NCBI GenBank assembly: GCA_039925965.1
Contig: JBDSXW010000005.1
Coordinates: 131,982 to 195,981, forward strand
DNA length: 64,000 nucleotides
Source: JAZKFT01 sp039925965
GTDB taxonomy: Bacteria > Bacteroidota > Bacteroidia > Chitinophagales > Chitinophagaceae
Direction of reading: 5' to 3'
Of the stretch, positions 34,764 through 43,580 are shown piece by piece. The notes below the pieces were generated by a model. That model was not told where the DNA came from, searched no databases, and worked only from the letters and a program-made list of their open reading frames with translations. The position numbers and the translations under genes were made by a program. Positions within the stretch are counted from its first letter, which is position 1. Each line of letters starts with the position of its first letter.

Positions 34764-37616
34764 ATGAGAAGCACCCGATTTTATATTATCCTCGCCGCAA
34801 TGCATGTATGTACAATGGCATCATACGCAAGGAAGGAGTCGACCAACTACACTAAACTAGACGACGGTATTACCATCCGCCTTAACCATAATGGTACCCG
34901 CCTCATAAAAATAGAACCTGTCACAGACAAGATCATCCATGTAACAGCCAGTCCATCTGAATCTTTTTCTACGGCCAAAAGCCTAATGCTGGATGAAAAG
35001 ATCCGCCAGCCGGTACAATGGCGGGTGGAAGAAACGGCGGATGCGGTGATGGTGTATACCGCAGCAATCAGTGCTAAAGTATTGCTGACTACCGGTGAAA
35101 TTTCGTTCAGCGATAAAAATGGCCGGCCGCTGCTACAGGAGCCAAAAGGCGGCGGCAAAATCTATACTGCTGTTAATGTAGATGGCGATCAAACATTTGC
35201 CCTGCGCCAGGCTTTTGAAACCACCGATGAAGAAGCCTTTTACGGCCTTGGCCAGCACCAGGAAGGGGCCATGAATTATAAAAACAGCCAGGTGAGCCTG
35301 GTAAATTATAATACTGGTGTCGCGATACCATTTCTGGTAAGCAATAAAAACTATGGCATTTTGTGGGATAACTATTCCATCACAAAGGTGATGGACAGCC
35401 GCAGTTTTGAACCGCTGTCTACCATGAAATTGTTTTCAGCAACTGGCGAACAGGGCTGGCTTACCGCCACTTATTTCAGCAAAGCCGACCCATCAAAACT
35501 GCTTATTGAAAGGCCGGAATCTGTAATCGATTACAGCTTTATTCCCGACCTGGTGAAGTTTCCGGCTGAGATAAAGCTGGAAGATGTAACCGTTAAATGG
35601 GAAGGGTCAATTGCCACTGGCTTTACCGGAGAACACAGCTTTTACATGCGTAGCAGTGGCTACACCAAAATATGGATCGATGGAAAGTTAATGGCCGATA
35701 AATGGCGGCAGGGCTGGAATCCGGGCACCGTACAATTTAAAGTGCCGATGGAAAAAGACCACAAATACAGTTTTCGCATAGAATGGAATCCCGACGGCGG
35801 GCAATCGTATATCGATTGCAACTGGTTACCACCGCTTCAAGGCCACGATAACAACGAGTACGCTTTCCGGTCGGAAGCCGGCCCGCAGATTGACTACTAC
35901 TTTTTACGAGGCGAAAACCTTGATGAAGTGATTGGCGGCTATCGGGAGTTGACGGGTAAGGCCACGCTGATACCCAAATGGGCCCTCGGTTTCTGGCAGA
36001 GCCGCGAACGCTACAAAACCCAGGAAGAGATACTCAACACCGTCGCCGAATTCCGGAAGCGCAAAATTCCACTGGATAATATTGTAGAAGACTGGAGCTA
36101 TTGGGAACAGGATAAATGGGGCAGCCAGGAGTTTGATAAAAGCCGTTTTCCGGATGCGGCTGGTATGATAAAAACCCTGCATGAAAAATACAATACGCAG
36201 TTTATGATCTCGGTGTGGCCTAAGTTTTACGAAACCACCGACAATTTTAAATTCCTCGATAAAAACGGCTGGATGTACAAAGGCAATATCGCCAACCAAA
36301 ACCGCGACTGGATTGGTAAGGGATACATCTCTAGTTTCTACGACGCCTTTAACCCCAAAGCCCGGGAAGCGCTCTGGAATATGATGAACAAAAGCCTGTA
36401 CAGCAAAGGTGTGGATGCCTGGTGGATGGACGCCACAGAACCAGACATTCATAGCAACCTGAATGTGGCCCAACGTAAACAGCTCATGGGGCCAACAGCA
36501 ATCGGTTCTTCCACCCAGTTTTTCAATGCTTACCCCTTGCAACACTCTAAAGGGGTGTACGAAGGGCAGCGCAACACCAACCCGGATAAAAGGGTATTCA
36601 TACTTACCCGCAGTGCCTACGCAGGTATGCAACGCTATGCCGCCGCCACCTGGAGTGGTGATATCGGCAGCCGCTGGGAAGATTTTAAAAATCAGGTGCC
36701 CGCTGGTATCAATTTTAGCATGAGTGGCATGCCCTGGTGGACCAGCGATATTGGTGGCTTCTCCGTAGAAAAACGTTTTGAAAAACCAAAAGCCGCAGAC
36801 ATGGAGGAATGGCAGGAAATGCAGACGCGTTGGTACCAGTTCGGTGCATTTTGTCCTTTGTTCCGGGTGCATGGTCAGTTTCCTTTCAGGGAAATGTACA
36901 ATATATCAGGTGAGGGAGAGCCCGCTTATAAAAGCATGTTGTATTACGATAAAATGCGGTATTATTTAATGCCCTATATCTATAGCCTGGCTCAGAAAAC
37001 CTACCATGAAAATTATACCATTATGCGCGGCCTTCCAATGGATTTCGGAAGGGATGCAGCGGTAAAAAATATAGGCGACCAATACATGTTTGGTCCGGCA
37101 TTTTTGATCAACCCTGTTACCGACTATAAAGCCCGTACCAGGAGCCTTTACTTACCTGCCGGCACTGGCTGGTACGACTTTGCAACCGGATCCTACCATG
37201 CAGGCGGGCAAAGGATTGTAGCCGATGCGCCATATGAAAGAATGCCCATTTTTATATGCGAAGGAAGCATTGTGCCAACAGGCCCTGAATTACAATATGT
37301 AGCGGAAAAACCAGCCACTACCATCACCCTTTTTGTATACACCGGCAGCGACGGCAGCTTTAAAATGTATGAAGATGAAGGCACGAATTATAACTACGAA
37401 AAAGGCAGCTTCAGTACGATACCATTCAACTACAACGAAGCGAATAAAACCCTGACGATTGGAGAGAGGGCCGGCAGTTTCAATGGGATGCTGCAACAAC
37501 GAAATTTTAAAATTATATGGGTAAATAAAAACACCCCAAAACCATTTGACCCTAACGCTAAACCAGATGCTTCAGTCAACTACACCGGACAAAAACTATC
37601 CGTTAAAATAAGATAA
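34764..37616 (+). CDS. GH31 alpha-xylosidase/alpha-glucosidase with PA14 insert
   Basis: A 950-residue exported glycoside hydrolase starting at the ATG at 34764 (MRSTRFYIILAAMHVCTMAS), which gives a signal peptide; the longer upstream frame does not. The N-terminal beta-sandwich includes YGLGQHQEGAMNYKNSQVSL, and a PA14 carbohydrate-binding domain is inserted at about 260-345 (FTGEHSFYMRSSGYTKIWID). The catalytic barrel shows FGYWQSR-like ALGFWQSRERYKTQEEI, the nucleophile Asp in DAWWMDATEPDIHSN (D556) and acid/base Asp in AATWSGDIGSRWEDF, then GMPWWTSDIGGF. A PA14 insert in GH31 is known from the bacterial alpha-xylosidases that trim xyloglucan side chains. It begins the run of plus-strand hydrolases and follows the truncated sensor. 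Confidence 0.92.
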   Translation: MRSTRFYIILAAMHVCTMASYARKESTNYTKLDDGITIRLNHNGTRLIKIEPVTDKIIHVTASPSESFSTAKSLMLDEKIRQPVQWRVEETADAVMVYTAAISAKVLLTTGEISFSDKNGRPLLQEPKGGGKIYTAVNVDGDQTFALRQAFETTDEEAFYGLGQHQEGAMNYKNSQVSLVNYNTGVAIPFLVSNKNYGILWDNYSITKVMDSRSFEPLSTMKLFSATGEQGWLTATYFSKADPSKLLIERPESVIDYSFIPDLVKFPAEIKLEDVTVKWEGSIATGFTGEHSFYMRSSGYTKIWIDGKLMADKWRQGWNPGTVQFKVPMEKDHKYSFRIEWNPDGGQSYIDCNWLPPLQGHDNNEYAFRSEAGPQIDYYFLRGENLDEVIGGYRELTGKATLIPKWALGFWQSRERYKTQEEILNTVAEFRKRKIPLDNIVEDWSYWEQDKWGSQEFDKSRFPDAAGMIKTLHEKYNTQFMISVWPKFYETTDNFKFLDKNGWMYKGNIANQNRDWIGKGYISSFYDAFNPKAREALWNMMNKSLYSKGVDAWWMDATEPDIHSNLNVAQRKQLMGPTAIGSSTQFFNAYPLQHSKGVYEGQRNTNPDKRVFILTRSAYAGMQRYAAATWSGDIGSRWEDFKNQVPAGINFSMSGMPWWTSDIGGFSVEKRFEKPKAADMEEWQEMQTRWYQFGAFCPLFRVHGQFPFREMYNISGEGEPAYKSMLYYDKMRYYLMPYIYSLAQKTYHENYTIMRGLPMDFGRDAAVKNIGDQYMFGPAFLINPVTDYKARTRSLYLPAGTGWYDFATGSYHAGGQRIVADAPYERMPIFICEGSIVPTGPELQYVAEKPATTITLFVYTGSDGSFKMYEDEGTNYNYEKGSFSTIPFNYNEANKTLTIGERAGSFNGMLQQRNFKIIWVNKNTPKPFDPNAKPDASVNYTGQKLSVKIR

Positions 37617-37789
37617 TAGAAGGGCTCGCCGTACCACGAAAACGCATTTGCATCTGCTTCCCTTCCCCATCCCAAAAGGTGGTCGAAGACCGGATGATGC
37701 CAGCCGCTTGTATGGGACGGAACGGTCCGAATCCTTGTGAATTCCTCGAGCTAAAGCATCCATCATCACTTGTGCCTCACCCAATTATA

Positions 37790-37853
37790 CCAAACCAAAT
37801 CGACTTCATTTTGCTAACCAAACAATTGTTACTAATGAAACCAAAGCAACATA
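37790..37853 (+). repeat. Direct leader repeat, copy 1
   Basis: The leader, including ACCAAATCGACTTCATTTT and an ATG at 37835, closely matches the leader of the SusC remnant at 38013-38076. The frame from this ATG codes for only MKPKQHKLPLK before a stop. It looks like the preserved 5' end of a former SusC-type gene whose body was deleted. Confidence 0.7.
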
Positions 37854-37875
37854 AACTACCTTTAAAATAAGATAA

Positions 37876-37925
37876 AAAATGGCTTTGCCCCACTCCGCGA
37901 GGAGAGGGGTTGGGGTGAGGCGGAC
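37876..37925. repeat. Palindromic GC-rich intergenic repeat-like segment
   Basis: Sequence such as CTCCGCGAGGAGAGGGG and GGTTGGGGTGAGG stands out in this AT-rich spacer. It resembles repetitive palindromic units frequently scattered between bacterial genes. One copy only is seen in this window, so repetition elsewhere is inferred. Confidence 0.3.
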
Positions 37926-38012
37926 CGGTCGGAATCACTCCGACAACTCCAACTTAATGCACTGCCTGTAAACTCAAGTAACCAATAAGTCATACTCGTC
38001 AACTCAATTCTT

Positions 38013-38076
38013 CCAAACCAAAACGACTTCATTTAGCTAACCAAAACAATTGCTACTAATGAAAACAAAACAACAA
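38013..38076 (+). repeat. Direct leader repeat, copy 2
   Basis: The second copy of the leader (ACCAAAACGACTTCATTTAG ... ATG at 38059) precedes a SusC remnant. The two copies are about 85 percent alike by eye over some 64 bases and start 223 bases apart, and both end in an ATG followed by Lys/Gln-rich codons. This fits two former tandem SusC-type genes or a duplication scar. Confidence 0.7.
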
Positions 38077-38280
38077 AAAAACAAAAACTGGGTATTGCTC
38101 CTGGCATTCTTTGCCATGCTGGCTTTCTCTCCCCAGGGCTTTGCCCAAAACACAGCCCGGAAAATTACCGGAAAGATAGTATCGCAGGCAACAGGTAAGG
38201 CGGTGCCGGGCGCTACCGTGTCTGTACAAGGTACTAAGAATACCATCGCTGCCGATGCCAATGGAAGCTGGCATATATGA
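38059..38280 (+). pseudogene. SusC/RagA N-terminal remnant
   Basis: A 73-residue remnant starting MKTKQQKNKNWVLLLAFFAM and ending ITGKIVSQATGKAVPGATVS ... DANGSWHI. It is the signal peptide plus most of a carboxypeptidase-regulatory-like domain, the standard start of SusC-type TonB receptors. The plug and barrel, over 900 residues, are missing. The stop TGA overlaps the ATG of the following T9SS fragment, so a deletion appears to have joined the front of SusC to the rear of another gene. Confidence 0.85.
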
Positions 38281-38909
38281 GCACAGTTGGCCGTGGCATC
38301 GTGTATGTGGAATCCGATGTTATCGTACCCATAACCCTGCAATCTTTCTTCGGCTTTTTAAACAATCGCAACCAGGCAGGCCTGCAATGGAATACTGTTA
38401 CAGAGATCAACAATGGTTATTTTACCGTAGAACGAAGTGCAGCTGGCAGAATATTTTCGGGTGTTGGTTCCGTTACTTCAAAGGCAGTGAATGGAAACAG
38501 CATTGCTTTATTAAATTATTCATTTAATGATGATCTCAGTGGGATGAAAGGCGTTGTCTATTACCGGTTAAAGCAAGTAGATAAGGATGGCAAATTCAGG
38601 TACAGCGGCATTATAAGTGTGCAGATAAAGCAGGGCCATGCTGAAACGATTGGCATATATCCCAATCCGGCAACCAACAGTAATATGAATAGGCAGGCAG
38701 CGTTGGGTGCCAGCCAGACGGTAATAATAAGAATCACCAGTATGCTGGGTAACAGCGTGTATAACGGGCTACCAATTGTGCTGCCAGCCGGGACCAGTAC
38801 CTTTTCTTTAAGCAACGTTCCCCACCTTTCAAGCGGTACTTATATTGTTGAATTGTATAGCGAAAATAGCGGGGCCGTCATCGCCAGGAATAAAGTGAGT
38901 ATCCGGTAA
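38277..38909 (+). pseudogene. T9SS C-terminal fragment of a lost surface protein
   Basis: A 210-residue frame beginning at an ATG that overlaps the SusC remnant's stop. The first 10 residues (MSTVGRGIVY) have no signal peptide. A fibronectin-like strand set (GLQWNTVTEINNGYFTVERS, VVYYRLKQVDKDGKFRYSG) and a type A sorting tail (IGIYPNPATNSNMNRQA, FSLSNVPHLSSGTYIVELYS) follow. This is the typical rear end of a T9SS-secreted enzyme, whose catalytic part is gone. Without a signal peptide it cannot be exported, so it is treated as a relic. Confidence 0.8.
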
Positions 38910-38986
38910 AATGGCCGATATTTCAAAATTATTCATTGGCATGGAAATGTTGAAATAAATGGCAGGCAGGAAGTCAAAGTAATATC

Positions 38987-40639
38987 ATGATAAAAAAAAT
39001 AGTTGCCGGCGTAACGTCCTTCTTTATTATTGCAAATTCGCTGGCGGCACAGGATACACAGGGCTTTTTTATAAACGGGCACCGGGCTAAGAAAGCGGTT
39101 ATTCCCAGGGCAAAAAAAGGCAGGAATATTATGGGTGATGCGACGGTACAGGTTGAGATAAATGATGCGGATACGATAGCATCCGTTAGCCCATACCTGT
39201 TTGGCAACAATACCAATCCTTACATGACTCAGATTGTAACGGAGCCGGAACTTATGCGGCAATTACAATTGTTATCACCCAACGTGCTCAGGTTTCCCGG
39301 CGGTAATATCAGTAACGAGTACTATTGGGACAAGGAGCCTGGAAACAAGCCGGCCGATGTGCCAGACACCATACTGTTTGGTGATAACCGGAGGCTGCGC
39401 AAAAGCAAAGCCTGGACTGGAAAGGATAGCCGGCCTCAATCATTATCGCTTGAAAATTATTACAAGCTTTTACAGCAAACAAACAGCGCCGGTTCAATTT
39501 GTGTCAATGCGGGGTATGCCCGATACGGGATGGGTACAAATCCCATTGCAACAGCGGCCCACTACGCCGCAGATTGGGTGCGCTACGATAATAGTCGCAC
39601 CCGGTTTTGGGAAGTAGGAAATGAAGACTATGGCACCTGGCAGGCAGGTTATAAAATTGATACTGTCAAAAATAAAGACGGTCAGCCCGGGTTAACAAAT
39701 GGCGAATTGTACGGCCGGATTTTTTTAGCTTTCAGTGATTCGATGCATGCCGCAGCCAGGGAGACCGGCGCTACTATTTATATCGGCGCGACGCTTATTG
39801 AAGCTGCTAAGAATATCCATGAAAGTGATATCAACCGCGGCTGGAATGAAGGGTTCTTCCGGTCTGCAAAAAATGCGGCAGATTTTTTTGTGGTGCATAG
39901 TTACTTCACTCCCTATCAGCAAAATTCAACGCCGGATGCCATTCTGAATACTGCTAACACCGTAACAGGAAGGATCATGGAGTATTTGAAAGCCATGACT
40001 GCGCAATACGGAACGGAGATGAAACCGGTGGCCTTAACTGAGTGGAATATTTTTGCCGAACGCTCAAAGCAACAAACCTCCTATGTGAACGGAATGCATG
40101 CTGCCATCGTGTTGGGTGAAATGGCGACCCATCGGTATAGCATGGCCTGTCGCTGGGATTTGGCAAATGGCTATGCCAATGGCAATGACCACGGCATGTT
40201 TAGCAAAGGCGATGAACCCGGCATTCCAAAATGGAGCGCCAGGCCTGCGTTCTACTACATGTACTATTTTCAGCATTTTTTTGGCGACCAGGTTATAATA
40301 TCATCTTCGAATGATAAAAATGTATTGGTGTATGCGTCTACTTTTAGCGATGGAAAAAAAGGCGTTGTGCTGATCAATAAGGACAGTACTGCAAAAATAG
40401 TTTCCTTGCATTTTAATCATTCAAAACAAAAAGGACAATGCTATAGCTACACCTTAACCGGCGGAAATGACAATGGCTTGTTTTCACAACAAGTTTTGGT
40501 GAATGGAGTGGCGCCGATGCTACCTGCAGGCGGGCCGCCGGATTTTGAAAACATAGCTGCGGTATCCTCATCCTATAAAGAAAAAATAACCCTACTGCTG
40601 CCTGCCATGGCTGTGCAGTATATCCTGATAACAGATTAG
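38987..40639 (+). CDS. Clan GH-A glycoside hydrolase, alpha-L-arabinofuranosidase-like
   Basis: A 550-residue exported protein with a signal peptide (MIKKIVAGVTSFFIIANSLA). The TIM-barrel has LRFPGGNISNEYYWDKEPGN early on, the acid/base glutamate in FWEVGNEDYGTW (E213) and the nucleophile glutamate in VALTEWNIFAERS (E352). The C-terminal part (about 440-550) is a beta-sandwich. The arrangement is that of GH51-like arabinofuranosidases or GH44-type enzymes; it could release arabinose or act on xyloglucan. Family boundaries cannot be settled by eye. It stands 77 bases after the T9SS fragment, within the hydrolase run. Confidence 0.75.
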   Translation: MIKKIVAGVTSFFIIANSLAAQDTQGFFINGHRAKKAVIPRAKKGRNIMGDATVQVEINDADTIASVSPYLFGNNTNPYMTQIVTEPELMRQLQLLSPNVLRFPGGNISNEYYWDKEPGNKPADVPDTILFGDNRRLRKSKAWTGKDSRPQSLSLENYYKLLQQTNSAGSICVNAGYARYGMGTNPIATAAHYAADWVRYDNSRTRFWEVGNEDYGTWQAGYKIDTVKNKDGQPGLTNGELYGRIFLAFSDSMHAAARETGATIYIGATLIEAAKNIHESDINRGWNEGFFRSAKNAADFFVVHSYFTPYQQNSTPDAILNTANTVTGRIMEYLKAMTAQYGTEMKPVALTEWNIFAERSKQQTSYVNGMHAAIVLGEMATHRYSMACRWDLANGYANGNDHGMFSKGDEPGIPKWSARPAFYYMYYFQHFFGDQVIISSSNDKNVLVYASTFSDGKKGVVLINKDSTAKIVSLHFNHSKQKGQCYSYTLTGGNDNGLFSQQVLVNGVAPMLPAGGPPDFENIAAVSSSYKEKITLLLPAMAVQYILITD

Positions 40640-40672
40640 CAAAGTAGCCAGCTTACAAACGACTTGAAATAC

Positions 40673-43573
40673 ATGAACAAAAACATGAGGAACAACAAAT
40701 TAAGAAACTTGCTATACTTGCTGCCGATTTTGGTGAGCATGGCAAATAGTCAACCGGCTGCTTCCGGCAGAGAACACCTGCTCATGGACTTCGGCTGGAG
40801 ATTTGCTTTTGGCCATCCCTACGATGTTAAAAAGGATTTTAATAATGGCAGTTCCTATTTTTCCTATATCACTAAAGCAGGTTACGGTGATGGTGCAGCA
40901 GCAGCGAATTTTGATGACCGTACCTGGCGGTTGCTGGACCTTCCCCATGATTGGGCCGTAGAACAACCGTTTAGCAATAAAGCCAGTTTCAGTCATGGTT
41001 TCAAGGCCATCGGCCGCAATTTTCCCGAAGCCAGTGTGGGGTGGTATCGCAAGGTATTTACGATTCCAGCTTCGGATTTAGGCAGGCGTATTCATATTGC
41101 TTTTGATGGCGTTTTTCGCAATAGCATTGTATGGGTCAATGGCCATTACCTCGGTACCGAAGCCTCCGGGTATTCGGGTTTTGAATACGATATCACCGAT
41201 TACCTGAACTATGGCGGCGAGAATACGGTAGCAGTTCGTGCCGACGTAACGATGGAAGAAGGCTGGTTCTATGAAGGTGCGGGCATCTATCGCCATGTAT
41301 GGCTTAACAAAACAGATCAGATGCATGTGCCAGTCGATGGAACTTTTGTAACCACCGGGGTGAAGGGAACCACGGCTACCATTACTGCCCATGCCACAGT
41401 AAAGAACGACAACAAAAATTCTAAACAATGTACCGTTGTTCAAACAGTTGCAGACAAAGATGGCAAGGTGCTGGCTACGCAAACTATGCCCGGATTGGAG
41501 TTGCAGCCATTCGAAGAAAAGGACATTACCAGCATGTTTACCCTGGAAAACCCGAAGCTTTGGGATATTGAAAACCCATACTTACATCAGCTTATAACCA
41601 CCATTAAAGATGGCGATCGTGAACTGGACCGCTATACCACCAGCTTTGGTATCCGAACCATCCGTTTCGATGCCAACGAAGGATTTTTTCTGAATGGAAA
41701 ACATGTAAAAATTAAAGGAACCAATAACCACCAGGACCATGCTGGGGTTGGTGCCGCTATGCCGGATGAACTACAGGACTTTAGAATCAGGGCACTGAAA
41801 GCGATGGGCAGCAATGCCTATCGTTGCTCGCATAATCCACCTACACCAGAGCTACTGGATGCCTGCGATAGATTGGGAATGTTTATAATAGATGAAAACA
41901 GGCTTACCGGAATTACGCAACACCACCTTGGTGATTTAAAAAGAATGATGCTGCGTGACAGAAACCATCCATCCATCATTAGCTGGAGCATTGGTAATGA
42001 AGAATGGGGCATAGAGAACAGTATACAAGGGGCCCGGATAGCCGGTACCATGCAGGCTTACGCCAAAACCATTGATACGACCAGACCTATAACTTATGCG
42101 TTTAGTGGCGGCATCAGCCAGGGGATTTCTACCACTATTGATTTGCTGGGATATAATTATGTCATGAATAAAAATACGGATGAGCACCATAAGAAATTTC
42201 CTGCACAACTGAGCTGGGGTACCGAAGAGGGATCCACGGTAGCTACCAGGGGCGAATATGCGGACGATAAGGATAAACATTTCAGGGCTGCTTACGATAT
42301 GCCGCAACAGAAAACATTCCTCAGTATCGAACAAGGTTGGAAATGGTATGCAGAGCGGCCATATTTAGCGGGCATGTTTATCTGGACAGGCTTTGATTAC
42401 CGTGGAGAACCTACACCATACGGTTGGCCATCTATTTATTCTCTATTTGGTATGATGGATGGCTGTGGCTTTCCGAAGGACGATGCGTATTACCTGAAAG
42501 CGTGGTGGATGGATAAGCCGATGGTGCACATTTTACCGCATTGGAACTGGGCAGGAAAGGAAGGACAGCCGATCGCAGTGTGGGCCTATAGTAATTGCGA
42601 TGAAGTGGAATTGTTCCTGAATAAAAAAAGCCTCGGTAAAAAGTCAATGCCTCAAAATTCGCACCTGGAATGGCTGGTAGCATATGCACCCGGAGTATTG
42701 GAGGCGATAGGTTATAAGAAAGGTGTAAAAATTACTACAGACAGGGTTGAAACAACTGTTAATGCAGTAAGTGTTCATCTTACTGCAAACACACAAACTA
42801 TTCCTGCAAATAAGGCAGGCATTGCGATGATTACGGTCGATGTATTAGATAAAAATAATCGTCATGTACCAACCGCAAACAATGAAGTAGCCTTTTCAAT
42901 TGAAGGTCCGGGTAAAATAATAGGTGTGGGAAATGGTGCTCCCGCCTCTTTGGAGGCAGATAAATACCTGCCAGCTATAAAGGCTATCCAAATTGAGCAC
43001 CTGAAAGAAAAGGTAGTTGCAGACCTAAATGTTTCAGCTGAAACAGCAAGTAATTATGATGATGCAAAATGGGATGACGCATTTAAGGATGAGCGTACGC
43101 AGGAATTTGGCGAGACAGTGAAAGCATTGGTGTATCGTGGCAGTTTTACGATGCCAGATTTAAAAGGTGATGAAACCATTTCGTTTTTTTATAACAGCCT
43201 TGGCAGGGAGCAGTCGATTTATATCAATGGAAAGAAAATTGCCGATAATTTAAAACAGAACGGGAAGGGCAATGCATTTGTGTTAACGACTTCTGACGTT
43301 CATGCGGGCCGCAACAGTATCGCTATCGCCGCTACACCGCTGCTTAAAAAGCAAAGCTGGGATAATATCAATATGAATCCAGGTTTGTTCCAGGTTGTAT
43401 CACCTGCCGCCCAATGGAAACGTAGTTTGTTCAACGGCCTGGCACAAGTAATTGTTCAATCCACAGGCGGTGAGGGCGACATCCTTATCACTGCTACCTC
43501 AAATGGTTTAAAACAGGCAACCCTTACAATCACAGCTTCACCGGCTAATACCCGGCCTGCAGTTACCCAATAG
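40673..43573 (+). CDS. GH2 beta-galactosidase-type hydrolase with DUF4982
   Basis: A 966-residue protein from the ATG at 40673; a TTG three codons earlier is the alternative. After a signal sequence (NKLRNLLYLLPILVSMANSQ) it has the GH2 sugar-binding domain (LLMDFGWRFAFGHPYDVKKD, WRLLDLPHDWAVEQPF), a beta-sandwich, and the TIM-barrel with acid/base in ISWSIGNEEWGIE and a TEEGSTVATRGEY segment where the nucleophile Glu is expected. A DUF4982 domain and C-terminal sandwich (about 640-760) are followed by a jelly-roll domain (YRGSFTMPDLKGDETISFFY). This is the multi-domain beta-galactosidase seen in Bacteroidota xyloglucan loci. It is 33 bases after the previous stop. Confidence 0.92.
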   Translation: MNKNMRNNKLRNLLYLLPILVSMANSQPAASGREHLLMDFGWRFAFGHPYDVKKDFNNGSSYFSYITKAGYGDGAAAANFDDRTWRLLDLPHDWAVEQPFSNKASFSHGFKAIGRNFPEASVGWYRKVFTIPASDLGRRIHIAFDGVFRNSIVWVNGHYLGTEASGYSGFEYDITDYLNYGGENTVAVRADVTMEEGWFYEGAGIYRHVWLNKTDQMHVPVDGTFVTTGVKGTTATITAHATVKNDNKNSKQCTVVQTVADKDGKVLATQTMPGLELQPFEEKDITSMFTLENPKLWDIENPYLHQLITTIKDGDRELDRYTTSFGIRTIRFDANEGFFLNGKHVKIKGTNNHQDHAGVGAAMPDELQDFRIRALKAMGSNAYRCSHNPPTPELLDACDRLGMFIIDENRLTGITQHHLGDLKRMMLRDRNHPSIISWSIGNEEWGIENSIQGARIAGTMQAYAKTIDTTRPITYAFSGGISQGISTTIDLLGYNYVMNKNTDEHHKKFPAQLSWGTEEGSTVATRGEYADDKDKHFRAAYDMPQQKTFLSIEQGWKWYAERPYLAGMFIWTGFDYRGEPTPYGWPSIYSLFGMMDGCGFPKDDAYYLKAWWMDKPMVHILPHWNWAGKEGQPIAVWAYSNCDEVELFLNKKSLGKKSMPQNSHLEWLVAYAPGVLEAIGYKKGVKITTDRVETTVNAVSVHLTANTQTIPANKAGIAMITVDVLDKNNRHVPTANNEVAFSIEGPGKIIGVGNGAPASLEADKYLPAIKAIQIEHLKEKVVADLNVSAETASNYDDAKWDDAFKDERTQEFGETVKALVYRGSFTMPDLKGDETISFFYNSLGREQSIYINGKKIADNLKQNGKGNAFVLTTSDVHAGRNSIAIAATPLLKKQSWDNINMNPGLFQVVSPAAQWKRSLFNGLAQVIVQSTGGEGDILITATSNGLKQATLTITASPANTRPAVTQ

Positions 43574-43580
43574 ATAGAAT

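Noticed and set aside
35904..36872. 322-codon minus-strand frame opposite GH31
   Set aside because: Antisense to the GH31 catalytic barrel with its intact active-site motifs; its own translation is His- and Phe-rich without a domain.
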